From Enterovirga aerilata (GTDB lineage Bacteria > Pseudomonadota > Alphaproteobacteria > Rhizobiales > Beijerinckiaceae), in assembly GCF_013044135.1 (NCBI RefSeq), contig NZ_JABEPP010000003.1, positions 124,001 through 188,000 on the forward strand: a stretch of DNA of 64,000 bases, written 5' to 3'. How positions within the stretch are numbered: the first letter of the stretch is position 1; each line of letters begins with the position of its first letter. The position numbers and the translations under genes were made by a program. Shown piece by piece: positions 60,531 through 64,000 of this stretch. The notes under the pieces were generated by a model that was not told the origin of the DNA, ran no database searches, and worked only from the letters and a program-made list of their open reading frames with translations.

Positions 60531-60865
60531 TCCGCGGCCTGGGCGGGTGTCTCCCGCGTGAGCGTCTGGATCACCTCGAAGCCCTCGAATTGCGGGTGGC
60601 CGGCATAGAGCGGCCTCGTCCCCGGAGCGCGGCCATGCGCCTTGCGGAACTGCTCCGACTTCGTCCAGGCCTCGAAATCCGCCTTCGACGCCCAGACCGT
60701 GTGCGAGGAATAGAGGATGTGGTCCTCGTGCTCCGGCCCACGCAGGAGGTGGAATTCGACGAAACCCTTCATCTCGTTGAGGTGGCTGTCCCGGTTGCGC
60801 CACACGGCCTCGAAGTCCTCCGTCGCGTCCTTCAAGACCTTGAACCGGTTCATCGCGATGAACAC
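60527..60865 (-). CDS. Heme-degrading monooxygenase, IsdG/HmuQ-like ABM domain
   Basis: A 112-residue antibiotic-biosynthesis-monooxygenase-fold protein. MFIAMNRFKVLKDATEDFEA has the Asn used in IsdG-type heme monooxygenases, GFVEFHLLRGPEHEDHILYS and SHTVWASKADFEAWTKSEQF hold the conserved Trp and heme-contact region. In Bradyrhizobium, HmuQ and HmuD of this sort degrade heme. The start is GTG 60865 behind GGAGGG. It would release iron from heme brought in by HmuTUV. Confidence 0.88.
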   Translation of the reverse strand: MFIAMNRFKVLKDATEDFEAVWRNRDSHLNEMKGFVEFHLLRGPEHEDHILYSSHTVWASKADFEAWTKSEQFRKAHGRAPGTRPLYAGHPQFEGFEVIQTLTRETPAQAAE

Positions 60866-61007
60866 CGTCTCGTCCCTCCTCAGCTGCCGGCTCCTGCCGC
60901 AGGAATTCGCGTGAGCTGCCCGCCACGCCTTTAGCCGAACGCCGTCCGGCAGGTGTTGTTTTCATAGGAGCGCCGATATACCCAGGTCAAGAAGAACAGG
61001 GCATAAG

Positions 61008-61024
61008 TTTTTCTTTGTTCTAAA
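61008..61024. promoter_or_regulatory. Irr/ICE-like half palindrome in the divergent heme promoter
   Basis: TTTTTCT-TTG-TTCTAAA matches the rhizobial iron control element TTTAGAA-N3-TTCTAAA fully in the right arm and partly (TTT) in the left. It lies between the divergent heme-degradation and heme-uptake operons in an AT-rich patch, 30 bases before the hmuP ATG. Iron-responsive control by an Irr-type regulator is inferred. Confidence 0.45.
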
Positions 61025-61053
61025 GTAGATTTATTGGAGGCACCTTTGCGTGC

Positions 61054-61245
61054 ATGGCGGAGATGACGCGCGACGGCGAGGTGCGGCCGCGCGACGCGGA
61101 GGGCCCGCGCGCGGACGGGAGGGAGCCGCGCGCCGTCGAGGCGCGGGAGCTTCTGGCCGGCGGGCGCGAGGTGATCATCCTTCATCGCGGCGAGCGCTAT
61201 CGGCTCCGCGTCACCCAGCACGACAAGCTCATCCTGACGAAGTGA
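61054..61245 (+). CDS. hmuP: HemP/HmuP-family protein
   Basis: A 63-residue protein ending VIILHRGERYRLRVTQHDKL ILTK, the hallmark of the HemP/HmuP family, after a variable charged N-terminus. In Bradyrhizobium HmuP helps Irr activate heme-uptake genes. The ATG lies 14 bases from GGAGG, longer than usual. It is the first gene of the heme transport operon, 4 bases before hmuT. Confidence 0.92.
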   Translation: MAEMTRDGEVRPRDAEGPRADGREPRAVEARELLAGGREVIILHRGERYRLRVTQHDKLILTK

Positions 61246-61249
61246 CCCG

Positions 61250-62140
61250 ATGATCGCGCTTCCCGCTCTCTCTCGCTCGCCCGCCGCACGGTTCGCCGCG
61301 CTCCTCGTCGCGGCTCTCCTGGCCTTCCCGGCGGGTGCGGCGGAGGCCCGCCCGCCGGCGCGCATCGTGTCGCTCGGGGGTGCCGTGACGGAGATCCTGT
61401 ACCGGCTCGGGGCAGGGGACCTCGTCGTCGCGGTCGATACCACCAGCATCCATCCGCCGGAGGTGATGCGGACCAAGCCGAATGTCGGTTATCTGCGCCA
61501 GCTCTCGGCCGAGGGCATCCTGTCTGCCCGGCCCGATCTGGTCCTGGCGGTGGATGGGGCGGGGCCGCCGGACGTGCTCAAGCAGGTGCGCGAGGCCGGG
61601 GTCCCGATCGAGCCGATCCCGGAAGCTCCGACGCCGGCCGGCGTGGCGCGCAAGATCGAGGCCGTGGCGCGCGCCGTCGGGCGGGAGAAGGAGGCTGCGG
61701 AGCTCCTCAAGGAGGTGGAGATGGGCTTCGCGGCGCTGGCGGAGAGCCGGGCCCGCATCGCCCGGCCGGTCCGGGCGCTCTTCATCCTGTCGCTCCAGAA
61801 CGGGCGCGCGATGGTGGGCGGCCGGAACACGACCGCCGACGGCATGCTCGCGCTTGCCGGGGCGGAGAACGTCGCCACCGGTTTCGAGGGCTACAAGCCG
61901 ATGACGGACGAGGCAATCCTGGCGGCCCAGCCGGAGGTGGTCGTCATGATGGAGACGGGGCCGGGCGCGGTGCCGGCTGCCGACGTGCTCGAAGGGGCGG
62001 CCCTGTCCCAGACCCCGGCGGGCCGCGACAGGCGGCTGGTCAAGATGAACGGTCTCTATCTTCTCGGTTTCGGGCCGCGGACGCCGGAAGCGGCGCGCGA
62101 GTTGCTGCTCGCCCTGAAGCCCGGCTTCCGGGCCGAATGA
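61250..62140 (+). CDS. hmuT: Heme ABC transporter substrate-binding protein
   Basis: A 296-residue periplasmic heme receptor with signal peptide (LLVAALLAFPAGAAEA, cleaved near residue 33). The mature start RIVSLGGAVTEILYRLGAGD and VAVDTTSIHPPEV with NVGYLRQLSAEGIL are diagnostic of HmuT, where the Tyr is an expected heme ligand. GGRNTTADGMLALAGAENVA follows. It overlaps hmuU by four bases. Confidence 0.94.
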   Translation: MIALPALSRSPAARFAALLVAALLAFPAGAAEARPPARIVSLGGAVTEILYRLGAGDLVVAVDTTSIHPPEVMRTKPNVGYLRQLSAEGILSARPDLVLAVDGAGPPDVLKQVREAGVPIEPIPEAPTPAGVARKIEAVARAVGREKEAAELLKEVEMGFAALAESRARIARPVRALFILSLQNGRAMVGGRNTTADGMLALAGAENVATGFEGYKPMTDEAILAAQPEVVVMMETGPGAVPAADVLEGAALSQTPAGRDRRLVKMNGLYLLGFGPRTPEAARELLLALKPGFRAE

Positions 62141-63234
62141 GCGCTGCGGCCCGCGCCGTGCGGACCGGCCTCGCCTCCCGGGGCGCGGATGCGTCGCCGA
62201 GGCCGGCCCCGGCCGCGGTCCTTGCCTTGCTTGCGGCGCTGGTCGCCGGCGTGGCGGTCCTGTCGCTCGGGACCGGGGCCGTCGCGATCCCGCCGGGCCG
62301 GGTGGTGGATGTGCTCCGGGCCGGGCGGGCCGGCGCGAGCGCCGACCCGGGCCTCCTCCGCGACGTGGCGATCGTGCTCGACATCCGCATGCCCCGCACC
62401 CTCGTCGGACTGGCCGTGGGCGCCCTTCTCGCCGTCTCGGGCGCGCTCCTGCAGGGCCTGTTCCGCAACCCGCTCGCCGATCCGGCGCTGATCGGCGTGT
62501 CCTCCGGCTCGACCGTCGCGGTCGCAGGGGTCATCGTCCTCGGCCATCGGTTCGCGACCGGCCCGCTGCCGTTCGAGGTCCTGCCGGTCGCCGCCTTCCT
62601 GGGCGCGCTGGCGGCGACCGCGCTGCTCTACGCCATCGCGACGCGCCGCGGCCGCACCTCCATCGCCACCATGCTGCTTGCCGGCGTCGCGCTCGCGGCG
62701 CTCTCCATGGCCGGGACCGGCTTCCTCGCCTTCCTGAGCGACGACCGCCAGCTGCGGGACCTGTCCTTCTGGACGCTCGGGGCGGTGGGCGGCGCGACCT
62801 GGACGAAGCTCGCGGCGATCCTGCCGATGCTGGCGCTGACTTTCGCCGCGGCGCCCTTCCTGGCGCGCGCCCTGAACGCGCTCGTCCTCGGCGAGGCGGA
62901 GGCGTTCCACCTCGGCATCGCCGTCCAGCGGGTGAAGGCGCTGGCCGTCCTGACGATCGCGGTCGCCGTCGGCGCCGCCGTCGCGACCGCCGGGCCGGTC
63001 GGGTTCGTGGGGCTCGTCGTGCCCCACGCCGTGCGCATCGTGGCCGGGCCCGACCATCGCGTACTCCTCCCCGCCTCCGCTCTTCTCGGCGCGGCTCTCC
63101 TGGTCGCGGCCGACATGGTGGCCCGGGTCGCGGTCGCGCCGGCGGAGCTGCCGATCGGCATCGTGACCGCGCTCATCGGCGCGCCCTATTTCCTCTGGCT
63201 CCTGCTTCGCCGCTCGACGGTGCTCGACGCATGA
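62137..63234 (+). CDS. hmuU: Heme ABC transporter permease (FecCD family)
   Basis: A 365-residue multi-span permease. DIRMPRTLVGLAVGALLAVS, GALLQGLFRNPLADPALIGV and GPVGFVGLVVPHAVRIVAGP are family blocks, with about nine or ten helices. The N-terminal 25 residues are polar. It overlaps hmuT and hmuV by four bases (ATGA), so the transporter is translationally coupled. Confidence 0.94.
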   Translation: MSAAARAVRTGLASRGADASPRPAPAAVLALLAALVAGVAVLSLGTGAVAIPPGRVVDVLRAGRAGASADPGLLRDVAIVLDIRMPRTLVGLAVGALLAVSGALLQGLFRNPLADPALIGVSSGSTVAVAGVIVLGHRFATGPLPFEVLPVAAFLGALAATALLYAIATRRGRTSIATMLLAGVALAALSMAGTGFLAFLSDDRQLRDLSFWTLGAVGGATWTKLAAILPMLALTFAAAPFLARALNALVLGEAEAFHLGIAVQRVKALAVLTIAVAVGAAVATAGPVGFVGLVVPHAVRIVAGPDHRVLLPASALLGAALLVAADMVARVAVAPAELPIGIVTALIGAPYFLWLLLRRSTVLDA

Positions 63235-64000
63235 CGGCGCCGCTCGAGGGACGGGATCTCGCCTTCCGGATCGGGCCGAAGGCGCTCGTCGCGGACGTGA
63301 CGGTCCGGCTCGAGCCCGGGCGGCTCGCCGTGGTCGTCGGGCCGAACGGTGCGGGGAAATCGACGCTGGTGCGCCTTCTCTGCGGCGAGCTCCGGCCGAG
63401 CGCCGGCGAGGTGCTCTATTCCGGAAGCCCGGTCGAGCGCATTCCGGGCTGGCGGCTCGCCTGCATGCGGGCGGTGCTGCCCCAGGCCTCGCGGCTCGCC
63501 TTTCCGTTCACGGTCGGCGAGGTCGTCCGGATCGGGCTCGACGGGATCGGGCGGGGCCTCACCGCGGCCGCCCGCGCCGAGATGGTGGCGGCCGCGCTCT
63601 CCCGGGCCGATGTCGCGTCCCTGGCCGGACGGGCCTATCAGAGCCTCTCGGGCGGCGAGCAGCAGCGCGTCCAGTTCGCGCGCGTGCTGGCGCAGCTTTC
63701 GGCGGGGCGCACGGTCGCCGAGGCGCAGGTGCTCCTGCTCGACGAGCCGACCGCCAGCCTCGACCTTACGCATCAGCTCGCGCTCCTCGACCAGGCGGCC
63801 GCGCTCGCGCGAGGGGGCATGGCCGTCCTCGCCGTCCTGCACGACCTCAACCTCGCCTCGGCCTATGCGGACGACCTCCTGGTGATGGCGGGCGGGCGCC
63901 TCGTCGCCGCGGGCGCCCCGGCCGCGATCCTCGACGACGCGCTCCTCAGGCGCGTCTTCGGCGTCGATCTCAGCGTCGGCGCGGTGCCGCCGGGCGGGCG
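63231..64000 (+). CDS. hmuV: Heme ABC transporter ATP-binding protein, 3' end cut by window
   Basis: The frame opens at ATG 63231 and is still open at the window end (256 codons, close to the usual 260). Walker A is GPNGAGKST, the signature is LSGGEQQRVQFARVL, and Walker B is LLLDEPTASLD with switch His in VLHDLNLASAYAD. It energises HmuU. The outer-membrane heme receptor gene hmuR is not in the window. Confidence 0.94.
   Translation, partial: MTAPLEGRDLAFRIGPKALVADVTVRLEPGRLAVVVGPNGAGKSTLVRLLCGELRPSAGEVLYSGSPVERIPGWRLACMRAVLPQASRLAFPFTVGEVVRIGLDGIGRGLTAAARAEMVAAALSRADVASLAGRAYQSLSGGEQQRVQFARVLAQLSAGRTVAEAQVLLLDEPTASLDLTHQLALLDQAAALARGGMAVLAVLHDLNLASAYADDLLVMAGGRLVAAGAPAAILDDALLRRVFGVDLSVGAVPPGG

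Overview
The window is a high-GC, densely packed stretch of chromosome. It fits an alphaproteobacterium of the order Hyphomicrobiales (Rhizobiales). Reasons: the HmuP-HmuTUV heme locus with a HutX-type carrier and an IsdG/HmuQ-type heme monooxygenase, a CtrA-like motif, an alphaproteobacterial aerobic cobalamin gene set, many Bug/TctC-type binding proteins, and GTCAT-type palindromic intergenic repeats. No rRNA, tRNA, CRISPR array or insertion sequence was seen. Genus cannot be set from what is visible.

Region 1 (1-10.7 kb) looks like a catabolic island. It has a vanillate-demethylase-like Rieske oxygenase (cut by the window edge), its PDR-type reductase, a LuxR regulator lying between them, and a divergent operon of Rieske ferredoxin, small unknown protein, amidohydrolase and aldehyde dehydrogenase. 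A LysR regulator, a Liv-type binding protein and a GMC oxidoreductase follow. Region 2 (10.8-17.5 kb) holds a Bug-type binding protein, a gene-poor kilobase, leuA with a candidate leucine leader peptide and attenuator, and a large hybrid histidine kinase.

Region 3 (17.5-28.7 kb) contains a MmgE/PrpD protein with its own NitT/TauT-type ABC transporter behind a palindromic operator candidate. It continues with a split AtuA pair, three more Bug proteins, an SDR, a RraA-like protein and a cupin. Four Bug proteins occur between 10.8 and 28.3 kb with no TctA/TctB membrane partner. Region 4 (28.7-35.4 kb) is a repeat-rich intergenic kilobase, a CorA-type transporter, an exported Gly/Arg-rich protein and a cyanate uptake and detoxification operon (cynA-cynB-cynD-cynS).

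Region 5 (35.5-45.3 kb) is mixed housekeeping: ppdK, a PaaI-type thioesterase, an SMR exporter of the SugE/Gdx type, a coiled-coil protein, an Mrp/ApbC scaffold ATPase, a PPOX-fold flavoprotein, pncB coupled to pxpA, and an exported Pro/Ala-rich protein.

Region 6 (45.4-59.7 kb) is a cobalamin locus. A cobalamin riboswitch precedes btuB-btuC-btuD. Then come cobD (opposite strand), btuF and cbiB, a hicAB toxin-antitoxin pair, and a reverse-strand operon ggt-cobT-cobS-phosphatase-cobU-cobO-cobQ. Together these cover corrinoid uptake plus adenosylation, amidation, aminopropanol attachment and nucleotide loop assembly. The early corrin ring genes are not in the window. The small Cys-phosphatase inside the operon is the most interesting gene: it could supply the phosphatase step of loop assembly.

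Region 7 (60-64 kb) is a divergent heme-iron locus (hutX and hmuQ-like on one side, hmuP-hmuT-hmuU-hmuV on the other) around an Irr-like half palindrome.
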